In this document: positions 1 to 9,125 of the stretch, piece by piece
Layout of the letters: each line of letters starts with the position of its first letter
How positions within the stretch are numbered: position 1 is the first letter of the stretch
Assembly: GCA_910584365.1 (NCBI GenBank)
Contig: CAJUAF010000012.1
Span: 1-64,000 of the forward strand
Direction of reading: 5' to 3'
DNA length: 64,000 nucleotides
Source: an uncultured Muribaculaceae bacterium
Lineage (GTDB): Bacteria > Bacteroidota > Bacteroidia > Bacteroidales > Muribaculaceae
Program-made: the position numbers and the translations under genes
The notes under the pieces: generated by a model
Told to the model about the DNA's origin: nothing
Database searches by the model: none
Seen by the model: only the letters and a program-made list of their open reading frames with translations

Positions 1-103
1 GTGGTCTCTCCGGACTGCGATGCTTCGTCACATCATTTTATACCTGAGTAGTTACCTCCATAGACTTGCTATTGTTAATAATTATTAAATATTGCAGATA
101 TTT

Positions 104-134
104 ATTGCAGCCAATTAAAATAGGTCTATATTTG
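104..134 (+). promoter_or_regulatory. Candidate Bacteroidetes-type promoter
   Basis: An ATTG at 104-107 and a TATATTTG at 127-134 are separated by 19 bases, close to the Bacteroidetes consensus (TTTG, 19-21 bases, TAnnTTTG). The -7 box lies 19 bases before the ATG at 154, so the leader would be very short. The surrounding 1-153 stretch is AT-rich and holds no other feature I can support. Confidence 0.5.
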
Positions 135-153
135 CAATATTTACGACACTTCC

Positions 154-1812
154 ATGGCAAACAAGAAACATCAACGATTGCCGGGTCTTAATATCCTGCA
201 TAACCAATCAAACGGTCATTCTCGAAATTACTCGGTCCGCACAGTGCTTACACTGATATGTGTAGGCTCCGCATTACAAAGTTACGGCATTCCCAGGGAG
301 AATTCCGGGGAAACAGATGCACCTATATTCGAGGAATACCGGATTCCGGGGACAAGCAGAATCCTGAAACTGGAGAGGCTCTGGGAACGGGATCTGTCGG
401 AATTCAGCGGGGATGCCGACGAGAACAACCACAATATGTTTGTGGACGGAGGCATTCTCTACTGCTATCTCGAGCATTACGAAGGAGGGACATCCAGAAG
501 CATCATCCTCCGGCGATTCAATGCTGAAACAGGTGAAATGCTGCCGGAAATAGCGGTACCTTATCCTGTAACCCCAGGTAATAACACCCAGCTGTCCGTA
601 CAGGGTGACGGCAACGGCAATCTTATTATCGCCGGAATCCTTCCCAATGCGAATTTAGGGCGGGGCAGACTGCACCTTTCAGCGGGGACATATTCCCATG
701 ATGCGGATGGACTCCATGTCGTCGGGCAGCCGATTGCCTATGAGCGGACTACCGGGGAGAACGACGCATCCTATCATTATTATCGCGGAGCCTTTGAGTG
801 GCTGGAGATGACAGAGGAGGCTACCGGCAGCTATCAACTCACTGTAGGGTGCTGGCATCATTATGGAAAATTTCCCGATGACCGGACCCCGTTTTATCCG
901 GGGCGTTTGCTATTCTCATGTTCTCCGGATTGGCCGGAACCGAAAATCACCTATACCCGCTACGCTCCACAGCAAGCATATGGTCTGAACACACGCGACA
1001 ACATTCTGACCGGAGGTTCCGCGGCGGAAGGGATGCTTTTCTCACAGGTTCTTCCCAACGGTCTGCATCTTGTCCAGGGATTCGGGAAATCCGCTTCGGA
1101 AAATACCGCCCATACCCCCCTGATGCTTTACGGAGCGGCAGAAGGAGCCCCGGAGGATTCGCCCCTGGAATTTATCGAAGCTCTGGAGGCGCCCCCGTTT
1201 TCGCTGCGGGACGCCCACTGTTTCGGAGCCTTTCCTGTCACCCTGGACTCCGAATCACTGCTTGTGCTGCCGTATCAGTTCTCCCGGACTTCCGGAGCGC
1301 GGTTCATGATAGCCCGGTGGAACCAGACTACTTTCTCAAGCCTCGAGGAGTTATGGACTTTCCCGGAAGAAAAGACATTTCCCTGGATAAACAGAATCTA
1401 CGATTTCCTGCGCCCGAAAGTCGTGGTAGCCGGCAACGGGACGGAGGAGAGACTGCGGAGCATGGTACCCTCCGGTGCCGACATCTACGCCTATATGCCC
1501 GGCTCGGGCCTGGGCGCATACCGGCTGTCGCTGCGCGACAACACCACCTCCGGTACCGATGACTGCACTGTACTCCCGGACAATTCCCGGATCCAACTCT
1601 CCGTTTCCGGCAAACGCCTGCGAATAATCCCGGAAACATCTGAAGGGAGTCCCTCGGTATTGCCTGTGCGCGTGCTTACGCTCGATGGACGTCTGTGCAT
1701 CCGGAGCGAAGTCTGCGCCGCCGCCCCGACCGACATCGACCTTTCACAGCTGCCGGCCGGAATCTATATGGCCGTAATCGGCAGTTCCCGCCACAAAATC
1801 GTCCTGCGTTGA
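154..1812 (+). CDS. Secreted protein with T9SS-like C-terminal domain
   Basis: This 552-residue protein is not one I recognise by function. A hydrophobic stretch at about residues 28-45 looks like a signal sequence with a long N-terminal region. The central 430 residues are rich in aromatic residues and glycine and may form a beta-propeller-like or other all-beta fold. The last 75 residues (ending LPAGIYMAVI...HKIVLR) match the layout of type IX secretion type A sorting domains: a beta sandwich with a PAGIY-like turn and a basic final strand. The protein is therefore inferred to be exported across the outer membrane or attached to the surface. The gene stands alone, with a candidate promoter just upstream and an IS-end remnant downstream. 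The start is uncertain because the signal sequence is unusually far in. Confidence 0.75.
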   Translation: MANKKHQRLPGLNILHNQSNGHSRNYSVRTVLTLICVGSALQSYGIPRENSGETDAPIFEEYRIPGTSRILKLERLWERDLSEFSGDADENNHNMFVDGGILYCYLEHYEGGTSRSIILRRFNAETGEMLPEIAVPYPVTPGNNTQLSVQGDGNGNLIIAGILPNANLGRGRLHLSAGTYSHDADGLHVVGQPIAYERTTGENDASYHYYRGAFEWLEMTEEATGSYQLTVGCWHHYGKFPDDRTPFYPGRLLFSCSPDWPEPKITYTRYAPQQAYGLNTRDNILTGGSAAEGMLFSQVLPNGLHLVQGFGKSASENTAHTPLMLYGAAEGAPEDSPLEFIEALEAPPFSLRDAHCFGAFPVTLDSESLLVLPYQFSRTSGARFMIARWNQTTFSSLEELWTFPEEKTFPWINRIYDFLRPKVVVAGNGTEERLRSMVPSGADIYAYMPGSGLGAYRLSLRDNTTSGTDDCTVLPDNSRIQLSVSGKRLRIIPETSEGSPSVLPVRVLTLDGRLCIRSEVCAAAPTDIDLSQLPAGIYMAVIGSSRHKIVLR

Positions 1813-1828
1813 ATCTCCGGTCCTGAGA

Positions 1829-1885
1829 AAAATGAACTGCACCCCAAAAAGTTGGACAACAAACTTGCGGGATGCAGTTCATTTT
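1829..1885. repeat. IS3-type terminal repeat remnant forming an inverted repeat
   Basis: Bases 1829-1845 and 1869-1885 are inverted copies of a 17-base word, with 16 of 17 matching, separated by 23 bases. The left arm continues into a CCCCAAAAAGTTGGACA sequence. From memory, that run resembles the terminal inverted repeats of IS3-family elements in Bacteroidetes. No transposase lies between the arms, so this looks like an internally deleted or solo IS end. It could also serve as a hairpin terminator for the gene ending at 1812. Confidence 0.5.
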
Positions 1886-1947
1886 GACACACCGACTTAC
1901 TTTCGATGAGAAATTGGCCCTGGCGTCAATCGCAGAACGAGTTCCGA

Positions 1948-3306
1948 TCAACCTCCGCCCAGGGCGTAATAGAGCTTTATTATGCCTTGGATTTTGTCGA
2001 ACGTTTCCTGCGTTTCGGTCAACTGCGCCGACAGTAGCGATTGCTGGGCCGTCAGCACCTCGAGATAGCTGCTGCTTTCGCTGTATGTCATCAACAACCG
2101 GGTACTTCTGACTGCCTCTTCCAGCGCTTCTATCTGCCGCGTGCTGACCTCCAGCCGCCGGACCGCGTTCTGCCATTGGGACAGGACGTCGTTCACCTCT
2201 GATCCCGCTTCCAGGAGTTTTTGCCGGAATGCAATGAGAGCTTCTTCCTGCCGGGCCTCCGCTATTTTCAGGTTGGCTATATTGCGGCCTCGGTTGAATA
2301 ATGGTTGTACCAGCGACCCGATGGCGTTCAGGAGCCAGTTTCCCGGATTTACGATTGCCGCACCGCTGTTGTTTGTCCAGCCGACTGTCCCGCTTAAAGT
2401 CAGGGAAAGGTAAAATGTCGAACGGGCCGCATTTGTCGAGTAGAAAGTCTCCTGCAAGGCATATTCCGCCTGGCCTATGTCGGGCCGGTTTTCAAGCAAC
2501 CGGAGGGGAACTCCAACCGCCATGTCCTCCGGAAATATCTGTGATTTCAAGTCACTGCGACTGATTGTCCGCGGGGTCCAGCCCAGGAGAACACACAAAG
2601 AGTTCTCCTGAGTCTTTATCTGCCGTTCCAGGGAAAGAATTGTGTTTTCTACCTCGAAGCGACTGGCCTTCGCCTGTGCGACAGAAGCCTCGTGCCCCTC
2701 GCCGACAGTCTTCCGCACCTCCAGAGTGCGGATAATCTCATCCCACGCTTCAAGAGACTCCCGCGAGATAGCCAACTGCGCATCAAGAGCCAGCAGGTTG
2801 TAATAACTGTTGGCGACAGTGGCGACAAGCTGTGTCGAGACCGCCTGACGATAATATCTCTGCTGTTGCAGAGCCGAATATGCTCCGCGCTTCTCATTTG
2901 TAATCTTACCGGCAAGATCTATTTCCCAGTCAGCCGACAGACCGAGCGAATAAGTCTTCACCGCCTTTTCGCCGGCATAGCTGCTTATACCCCCCTGAGG
3001 ATTCAGCGACACTCCGGGAAGATACGCCAGACGGGCAGCCGAAAGAGTAGCCTCAGCCTGTTTGACACGCAGGGCGGCAATCCTTAAAGCGGAATTGTTG
3101 ACCAACGCCGTGTCAATCAGCGCCCTCAGTCGGGAATCTGTGAAAAATTCATGCCACAGTATCGAAGCTGCGGAAACGGTGTCGGAAACCGCCACATCGG
3201 TACCGAACAGACTGTCGGCGCTGACACTATCCGGCCGACTGTATTTCCTGTATGTGGAGCAGCCTGTCAGCAACAGCACTGCGATAGCGATTATAACCTG
3301 TTTCAT
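1948..3306 (-). CDS. TolC/NodT-family outer membrane efflux lipoprotein
   Basis: This 452-residue protein belongs to the outer membrane efflux family, the trimeric channels that pair with RND pumps and periplasmic adaptors. It starts with a lipoprotein signal (LLLTGCS, lipid-bearing Cys near residue 16), as in the NodT/OprM/CusC group. Two repeated outer-membrane-efflux domains follow, rich in Ala, Leu and Gln as expected for the long alpha-helical barrel. The length is normal for the family. Its ATG overlaps the stop of the upstream RND pump gene in an ATGA arrangement, so the two were translationally coupled. That partner is now broken and no adaptor gene is in view, so this channel is either an orphan or works with a pump encoded elsewhere. 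Confidence 0.9.
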   Translation of the reverse strand: MKQVIIAIAVLLLTGCSTYRKYSRPDSVSADSLFGTDVAVSDTVSAASILWHEFFTDSRLRALIDTALVNNSALRIAALRVKQAEATLSAARLAYLPGVSLNPQGGISSYAGEKAVKTYSLGLSADWEIDLAGKITNEKRGAYSALQQQRYYRQAVSTQLVATVANSYYNLLALDAQLAISRESLEAWDEIIRTLEVRKTVGEGHEASVAQAKASRFEVENTILSLERQIKTQENSLCVLLGWTPRTISRSDLKSQIFPEDMAVGVPLRLLENRPDIGQAEYALQETFYSTNAARSTFYLSLTLSGTVGWTNNSGAAIVNPGNWLLNAIGSLVQPLFNRGRNIANLKIAEARQEEALIAFRQKLLEAGSEVNDVLSQWQNAVRRLEVSTRQIEALEEAVRSTRLLMTYSESSSYLEVLTAQQSLLSAQLTETQETFDKIQGIIKLYYALGGG

Positions 3307-4601
3307 TCTCCTTTTCTCTTTTTCTGGATTCTTATATCCTCCTTCTCGGCCTCTATCTGCAGATCGGGCATCTTTTCCGCTCCGAACTGTACGGGCCTGA
3401 TTCTCTCCTGCAGCGACTGAAACACAATAAACATCGCCGGGACAAAAAACAGCAGCGCCAAGGCTCCGACAAGCAGACCACCGACGACACCGGAGCCAAG
3501 CGAACTGTTGCCGTTGGCACCGGCACCCGATGAAAACATCAGAGGCAACAGACCGAATATCATCGCGAGTACAGTCATCAGAATAGGACGGAAACGCGCT
3601 TTCGCCGCTCCGACAGCCGATTGTATAAGTGACATTCCGGCCTTACGTCTGTCAACCGCATAACCGGTGACGAGAATCGCAGTCTTGGCAAGCAGACCGA
3701 TAAGCATGATCAGACCGGTCTGAAGATAGATATTGTTTTCCAGTCCCATCAGCTTGGCGAACAGAAAGCTGCCCATAAGTCCGAACGGAACCGACAGCAA
3801 TACGGAGAACGGAACGAGAAAACTATCATACAGGCCACAGAGGATAAGATACACGAACACGAGGCAGAACATGAATATCAGCACCGTGTTGTCCGACGTC
3901 TCGCTTTCCTCACGGGAGATTCCGGAAAACTCATAACTGTACCCCTTGGGGAGAACATTGGCGGCTGTCTCGCGGACAGCGTTTATCGCATCGCCGGAAC
4001 TATAACCAGGAGCGGCCTCACCGTTGATTTCCATCGAGCTGTAAAGATTGAACCGACTGACCGACTCGGGACCGTAGTCCTTGGTAATGGTCACAAAGTT
4101 GCTCAGCGGAGCCATCCCTCCGGGGGTGCGGGTCATTATCCTGTCAAGCGATTCCACATCCACACGATAGTCGGGAGATGCCTGAATCATCACTCGGTAC
4201 AGCTTTGAGAAACGGTTGAAATTCGACACGTATGCGCCACTGTAATACCCCGATAACGTCTCCAGTACGGCATCGGCGGTTATTCCTGCCCTCTCGCATT
4301 TAACGGGGTCAACCTCCACGGTGTACTGGGGGAAAGCCACATTGAAAGTAGAATACGCCGACGATATTTCCGGACGCTGCTACAACGCCGAAATCAGACG
4401 CTGTCCCACAGAGAACAATGAGTCGGCACGCCCCCCTGCCTGGTCCTGGAGATTTATCTCAAAACCGCTGCTGACTCCATATCCGTCGATCAGTGGCGGA
4501 AGGAATGCGAAGATCGTCACATCGGGAATCTCCATGCCGATGGCATTGATTTTATCCACAACGCTCTGAGCATCGCTTCCCTCATCCCTGCGGTCGGCCC
4601 A
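3303..4601 (-). pseudogene. RND efflux pump (AcrB-like), C-terminal fragment with in-frame stop
   Basis: The translation matches the last third of an AcrB/MexB-type inner membrane drug pump: a periplasmic loop segment (FPQYTVEVDPVKCERAG), the linker, then several C-terminal membrane helices ending in a basic tail. The longest open part starts at 4340. Upstream the same frame continues with clear homology (SAYSTFNV, PPLIDGYGVSSGFEINLQDQ, and WADRRDEG near 4578-4601) but contains a TAG at 4380-4382, where the family normally has a sense codon before QRPE. Homology stops at about 4601, next to a transposase fragment. Roughly the first 650-700 residues of a 1,030-1,050-residue pump and the usual adaptor gene are missing. 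The gene is therefore inferred to be dead as a pump. It could be intact only if the stop is a sequencing error and the rest is elsewhere, which the truncation argues against. Confidence 0.88.
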
Positions 4602-4603
4602 AT

Positions 4604-5176
4604 ATGTATCTGACCGATTTGACCGATGCTAAGAAGGAGTATATAAGAGGAACAATTCTGAATGAGAATTGGCGCAGCAAATATGATTTCTTTCTCATGC
4701 TTGACGCTATAATATACATAGATGTAAGCGGCTGCCAGTGGCGGTTGCTGCCTGCAGAATATCCCAAGTGGCAGACTGTGTATTACTATTTCCGTCGTTG
4801 GGGTGCAATGGATGCGTTTTCGGAAATTGAGGACAGTCTTGTAGAGCAGGTACGGGTCAGGAGAGGCGAATTCCCCCAGCCTACAGTCGGGGCTATCGAC
4901 AGTGAAAGCTCCCGTGCCGCGTTGCCCCGTTCCCAAAAAGGGATAGACGGCAATAAGAAAGTCAAAGGCGTGAAACGCAATATAATAACTGACAAGGATG
5001 GTGATGTTCTGGAGGCATCCACAACTCCGGCGAATATCCATGACTCCAAAACGGCATACGCGCTTGTGGCAATGCTTGTGGCGGCTTTCCCCTGGATAAG
5101 GCGCATCTATGCCCGGTTTCTCAGGTATGAGGGATGTAAAAATCAAGTCTCGACGAGATTAATCAGAGGGCAATAG
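4604..5176 (+). pseudogene. IS5-family transposase fragment
   Basis: The first 165 residues match IS5-type transposases. An N-terminal DUF4096 region (MYLTDLTD..., GCQWRLLPAEYPKWQTVYYYFRRW) is followed by the start of the DDE domain with the first catalytic Asp in GAIDSESS and a KVKGVKR motif. After RRIYA, where the family has DGGYRG with the second Asp, the sequence diverges and ends at residue 190. The second Asp and the catalytic Glu are therefore missing and the enzyme cannot be active. RND pump homology runs to within a few bases of the start codon, so the left terminal repeat is also gone. I see no terminal inverted repeats or target duplication. Confidence 0.85.
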
Positions 5177-5200
5177 GTAGGTCTGTTTACTTTTTTTGCG

Positions 5201-5208
5201 TAAATTTG
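5201..5208 (+). promoter_or_regulatory. Candidate -7 box for the nitroreductase gene
   Basis: TAAATTTG at 5201-5208 fits the Bacteroidetes -7 consensus. No good -33 match lies at the right distance. It sits 98 bases before the nitroreductase start and just past the transposase fragment. Confidence 0.3.
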
Positions 5209-5306
5209 CGGATGGAACGGGCGACAGTTCCGGACGAACCGTTGTATTCCGGCAATAATCACCCGTCCTACGACATTAAACATTGACTACCGATAATTGA
5301 CCTCAG

Positions 5307-6077
5307 ATGAATCAGAAAGCGAATTTACAGGATTATTTTCTTAACCGCCGTACAATCCGGACATATTCTCAGCAGGAGGTGCCGGAGGAAGTGATTGACC
5401 GCCTGCTGCTGCTGGCATCCCATGCACCGACTACGGGGAATATGCAGCTGTACAGCGCCGTCGTTTCCAGAACTCCAGATGAGAAGCAACTTCTCGCGCC
5501 TTGTCATTTCAATCAGCCCCAGGTCGAAGGAGCTTCGGTTGTCATAACTTTCTGCGCTGATTTCCACCGTTTTTCCATATGGTGTGAAGAACGGAACGCC
5601 GAGCCTTGCTATGACAACCTGCAGTCTTTCATGGCCGCGGCTCTCGACACCATAGCTTTCGCACAGCAGTTCAACACCCTGGCCGAGATGAACGGCCTGG
5701 GAGTCTGCTGGCTCGGCACCACTACTTATAATGCCCGTGAGATTGCCGGGATTCTCCGGCTCCCCCGCCTTGTGGTCCCCCTGATTACTTTGACTGTGGG
5801 TTACCCGGCCGAAGAAGGAACCGATGTCGGGCGTCTCCCCCTGGACGCCATTGTCCACCGGGGCCATTACAATGATTACACCGGCACGGACATAAACCGT
5901 CTGTATGAGGAAAAAGAATCCCGCGAGGATTCCCGGAATTTTGTCATGGAAAATGGAAAAGAAACTCTTGCACAGGTCTTTACGGACATCCGCTACCCAC
6001 GTGCCAACAATGAACTGTTCTCAGAGAAGTTCATGGACTTTCTGAGTGAATCAGGATTCCTTCCTGAAGAAGGATGA
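5307..6077 (+). CDS. Nitroreductase-family flavoprotein
   Basis: This 256-residue protein is a nitroreductase-family FMN oxidoreductase. Such enzymes use NAD(P)H to reduce nitro compounds, quinones or flavins in the cytoplasm. The N-terminal RRTIRTY motif binds the FMN phosphate. The APTTGNMQLY segment and the GLGVCWLGTTTYNAREI segment, which ends in the glycine-rich part of the flavin site, are also typical. The C-terminal 60 residues (about 190-250) form the extension seen in NfsA/Frp-like members. The true substrate cannot be read from the sequence. The gene is single, with dnaA converging on it 51 bases downstream and no obvious hairpin between them. Confidence 0.88.
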   Translation: MNQKANLQDYFLNRRTIRTYSQQEVPEEVIDRLLLLASHAPTTGNMQLYSAVVSRTPDEKQLLAPCHFNQPQVEGASVVITFCADFHRFSIWCEERNAEPCYDNLQSFMAAALDTIAFAQQFNTLAEMNGLGVCWLGTTTYNAREIAGILRLPRLVVPLITLTVGYPAEEGTDVGRLPLDAIVHRGHYNDYTGTDINRLYEEKESREDSRNFVMENGKETLAQVFTDIRYPRANNELFSEKFMDFLSESGFLPEEG

Positions 6078-6128
6078 CCGCCGGCCAAGACCTCACGCTG
6101 CGGCATTCCGGCAATGCCTCTCCCGGTC

Positions 6129-7508
6129 TCAGGCAATGAACAGTTTTTCGATAGCCGCCACATCCTCCTGGAGCTGCTTCTCGTACGGAAGCCGCTCCTC
6201 GATGTTTTTACACCCGTGGATTACGGTCGCATAGTTGCGCGACAGACGCGCACCGATAGCCGTAAGCGACATCTTGGCGTGCTTCTTGGCCATATACATC
6301 ACCATCTGGCGCGCATCCGAGACTTCGCGTTTGCGCGTCTTGGCGAACAGCAGATCGGGGTCAATCTTGAAATGCGAGGCTACCCCCTGGGTTATCATGT
6401 CGAAGTTGACCGACGCCTGTTTCTGAAGTTTGACCACATTGTTCATCACGTGCCGCGCCAGGTCTACGGTGACCTCCCGGTTAAGCACCGTGGCATGGGC
6501 CAGCAGGGAGACGACTACCCCTTCCAGCTCGCGCACCGAATTCGTAACGTTCTCGGCGATGAAGTCCATCACCTCGGGCGACAGCGACAGGCCGTCCTGC
6601 TCCGATTTGAGCTGCAACACCATCCGCCGCAAAGCGAAGTCGGGTTTCTCCAGCTCTACGGTCATACCCCACTTGAACCGGGAAATCAGGCGGGCAGTCA
6701 TCCCCTTGAGCTGCGTGGGACAGCAGTCGCTCGACAGAATTATCTGTTTCTGATTCTGGTGGAGATGGTTGAAGATATGGAAGAAGGTGTTCTGAGTCTT
6801 GTCCTTATCCACCAGGTCCTGGATATCATCGATAATCAGGGTATCGATACTCTGATAGAAGCTGATGAATTCATTGATTTTCCCGTTACGGGCGGCCACG
6901 GTAAACTGGCTCTCGAAAAGGCGCGCGCTAACATATAATATACGTGCCAGCGGATTATGCTCCTTGATTTTGATTCCGATAGCCTGGATAAGATGCGTCT
7001 TCCCTACCCCCGTCGGTCCGAAGACAAACAGCGGGTTGAACGTCTTGAGCTTGGGGTCATTGGCGATAGCCTCGCCGATAGCCCTGGCTATTTTATTGGA
7101 TGTGGAACTGCAGTAGTTCTCGAAAGTGTAGCGGGGATTCAGCTGGGAATCAACCGTGGCTACCACAGGGGGCTGGAAAAGACCTCCGCCCTGATGACGC
7201 AGAGCCGGAGAAGACGTCATACCACCCTCGGTGATTGCTGTTTCGGGGTGGTTGCTGATCTGATTGAACTTATAATAGAGTTTCACCCCTTCGCCATAGA
7301 CGCGGCGAAGAGTTGGCACGAGAATCGAGAGGTAGTTCTTCTCGATGAACTCGACGCAAAACGGAGACGGGACAGCCAGCGTCAGCTTGCCGTCTTCAAA
7401 ACCCAGCGAGGCAATCGGCTCAAACCAGGCGCTGAACTGCTCTACCGAGAGATTGTCGCGGAGAATAGCGCGACAGTCCTCCCAGAGCTGTACATGGGAC
7501 TTTTGCAT
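6129..7508 (-). CDS. dnaA: Chromosomal replication initiator DnaA
   Basis: DnaA binds DnaA boxes at oriC and melts the origin to start replication. Domain I is at about residues 1-80. A variable linker is followed by the AAA+ domain with Walker A GPTGVGKT at 164-171 and Walker B LIIDDIQ near 225. The C-terminal DNA-binding domain carries the signature DARQMVMYMAKKH...SLTAIGARLSRNYATVIHGC. Length (459 residues) and domain order are normal. The ATG gives the standard N-terminus. The neighbours (a nitroreductase and a META-domain gene) are not the dnaN/recF set found in many other phyla, and no cluster of DnaA boxes is visible next to the gene. Confidence 0.97.
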   Translation of the reverse strand: MQKSHVQLWEDCRAILRDNLSVEQFSAWFEPIASLGFEDGKLTLAVPSPFCVEFIEKNYLSILVPTLRRVYGEGVKLYYKFNQISNHPETAITEGGMTSSPALRHQGGGLFQPPVVATVDSQLNPRYTFENYCSSTSNKIARAIGEAIANDPKLKTFNPLFVFGPTGVGKTHLIQAIGIKIKEHNPLARILYVSARLFESQFTVAARNGKINEFISFYQSIDTLIIDDIQDLVDKDKTQNTFFHIFNHLHQNQKQIILSSDCCPTQLKGMTARLISRFKWGMTVELEKPDFALRRMVLQLKSEQDGLSLSPEVMDFIAENVTNSVRELEGVVVSLLAHATVLNREVTVDLARHVMNNVVKLQKQASVNFDMITQGVASHFKIDPDLLFAKTRKREVSDARQMVMYMAKKHAKMSLTAIGARLSRNYATVIHGCKNIEERLPYEKQLQEDVAAIEKLFIA

Positions 7509-7852
7509 TGTGAGACTCTGTAGTTATGCGGTTATCTTTTCCATTGCAAAATTGCGATTTATTTTTCAAAAAAACAACCTGTTTTTATTTTGGAAAATTC
7601 AACTGAATTACAACACAACTGTCTGTCAGCATATTAGCCACTTATTTAAAGAAGTACATCAACCAATTGTCACAATCAACTGTGTTTATGACTGTTAACA
7701 AAGATGTAACACCGCGCGTCCATCTCCCCGACTCCCGCTAAACTCCAAGAAACTATATCATTAAACCAACTCGGGGAGCGGCAACAAAAAAAGTTGTTAT
7801 TCGGAATCAATCCGGATAACAACTTTCCGTCGAAAATCTTTCGTAATCCCTC
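7509..7852. other. Intergenic region upstream of dnaA
   Basis: This 344-base stretch holds no gene I can support. The part next to dnaA is AT-rich. A weak minus-strand promoter candidate for dnaA is GTTG (plus-strand CAAC at 7575-7578), 20 bases, then CAATTTTG (plus-strand CAAAATTG at 7547-7554), one base off the -7 consensus. The right side holds the terminator of the META-domain gene. I looked for TTATCCACA-type DnaA boxes on both strands and found none convincing. Confidence 0.4.
7785..7826 (-). terminator. Rho-independent terminator of the META-domain gene
   Basis: Arms 7790-7804 and 7812-7826 pair over 15 bases with one wobble and a 7-base loop. On the minus strand the hairpin is followed by a run of T (A run at 7785-7790 on the plus strand). 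It lies 27 bases after the stop of the gene at 7853. Confidence 0.85.
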
Positions 7853-8947
7853 TTATTCGGGGGCATTTGCATCGCGGAGTTTCATCGGTTCCAGTTTGAA
7901 AAGCACCTTGCCGTCAGCATCACATAGAACTACACTATTACCTTCCGAGCGACGGGCTGTCTCCACTCCCTCCAGGGCCAGCAGAAACTCCGTCTCCCTC
8001 GAATCCGGCGCGCAGGCCATACGCGTGGTGGCAAGCTTGAGTATCTGGAGGGAATTGACCTTGTCGGGGTCGATGAACATCTCGCCATTGAAGATATTGC
8101 ATCCCGTCGTACCGTGAATTTTCAGGTCCGTGGTGTCGAAAGTCATCGTGGCGTCCTCCTCTTCCTGAAGGGGAGTTCCGTTAAGCGCCGTGACCTTCCA
8201 GGCACCGTTAAGAAAATCCATATTATGACGGCGCAACACAAGGATTATCCTCCCCGAGTTATCCTTCATATCCAGGAAAGTCAACGGCCCCTGCTGACGC
8301 ACGGAGAACGACCTGACATCATTCAGCGCGAGATTGATCAGATACTGGAACTGGTCATCCTGACACATCTTCAGGGTCGAAATCACATCCGTCATCCGTA
8401 TCCTGCCTTCCGGTTCCAGAACAAGATTTCCGTTGATATAATTACATCCGTTATTTCCGTAGAAACGCTTCTGCGACAGATCGAAAGTGACGTAAGGGCG
8501 TTCCTCCCCCTTGACCAGGTTCTCGCGGACAGAATAGATTGTCCACTCGCCGTTGATGGAAAAGTCAGCCGGCACAGCGCCCTGAGGATTCTTCTGCGCC
8601 GTAACTGCCGCTGCGGTACCCCCTCCGGCGGAGTGGTCATGGGCCCCATCGCCGCACACCAACGTAGATCCTACGCTCTGGCGGTCATCGACAGCAACTG
8701 TCTGCTGGTCGTTCTTTCCTTTTTTCTTCGGTTTCTCCGCTTTTCCCTCGGTTTTCGATTTTCCGGGAGGAGTCAGCACCTTGTCGCTGCCGCTGTAAGT
8801 ACCCACAACCACCTTGCGCCCGTCGGCAAGAGTAACGACTTTACTGTCCGTACCTGCCCCCGTGGCGCTTTTCTTCATGGAGCTGCATCCGGTCATCCCG
8901 AGCGCTACCAAAGCGGCCAGCGCCGCATATTTAAAACTGCCTTTCAT
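7853..8947 (-). CDS. Lipoprotein with two META domains
   Basis: This is a predicted outer-membrane-directed lipoprotein. The start at 8947 (MKGSFKYAALAALVALGMTGCSS) gives a clean signal with lipobox MTGC; an ATG at 8953 is the other option, and an ATG at 8992 only adds residues before the signal. A Lys/Gly/Asp-rich linker is followed by two META (HslJ-like) domains. The first spans about residues 135-245 (INGEW...GNNGCNYINGN) and the second about 248-350 (LNGAW...HGTTGCNIFNGEM). META domains occur in E. coli HslJ and other stress or envelope proteins, but their biochemical role is not known. The gene is divergent from the GH53 gene and has its own terminator. Confidence 0.82.
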   Translation of the reverse strand: MKGSFKYAALAALVALGMTGCSSMKKSATGAGTDSKVVTLADGRKVVVGTYSGSDKVLTPPGKSKTEGKAEKPKKKGKNDQQTVAVDDRQSVGSTLVCGDGAHDHSAGGGTAAAVTAQKNPQGAVPADFSINGEWTIYSVRENLVKGEERPYVTFDLSQKRFYGNNGCNYINGNLVLEPEGRIRMTDVISTLKMCQDDQFQYLINLALNDVRSFSVRQQGPLTFLDMKDNSGRIILVLRRHNMDFLNGAWKVTALNGTPLQEEEDATMTFDTTDLKIHGTTGCNIFNGEMFIDPDKVNSLQILKLATTRMACAPDSRETEFLLALEGVETARRSEGNSVVLCDADGKVLFKLEPMKLRDANAPE

Positions 8948-9021
8948 TATCATTCTGCAATAATTATCTAATTGACAAACAATTATAAGCATCCTGCCGA
9001 TGCTCTTGAAAAACCGGTCTG

Positions 9022-9029
9022 CAAAACTA
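9022..9029 (-). promoter_or_regulatory. Candidate -7 box for the META-domain lipoprotein gene
   Basis: The minus strand reads TAGTTTTG here (CAAAACTA on the plus strand), fitting TAnnTTTG, about 75 bases before the start codon. No good -33 match is present. Confidence 0.3.
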
Positions 9030-9074
9030 ACAATTTTTTAGATAATTTAGATGGCACGTTATTCATATTTTTAG

Positions 9075-9082
9075 TATTTTTG
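9075..9082 (+). promoter_or_regulatory. Candidate -7 box for the GH53 gene
   Basis: TATTTTTG at 9075-9082 fits the Bacteroidetes -7 consensus and lies 43 bases before the start codon at 9126. The -33 position is a poor match. Confidence 0.35.
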
Positions 9083-9125
9083 CAGAAATTTAGCCTGTAA
9101 TCCTGCTATCATCTGATAAACGACA

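Noticed and set aside
4517..5146. Leftward frame of 209 codons over the transposase region
   Set aside because: It crosses the boundary of the pump and transposase remnants in a frame that matches neither.
7509..7852. Replication origin next to dnaA
   Set aside because: The region is AT-rich but I found no cluster of DnaA boxes; in this phylum the origin need not be at dnaA.
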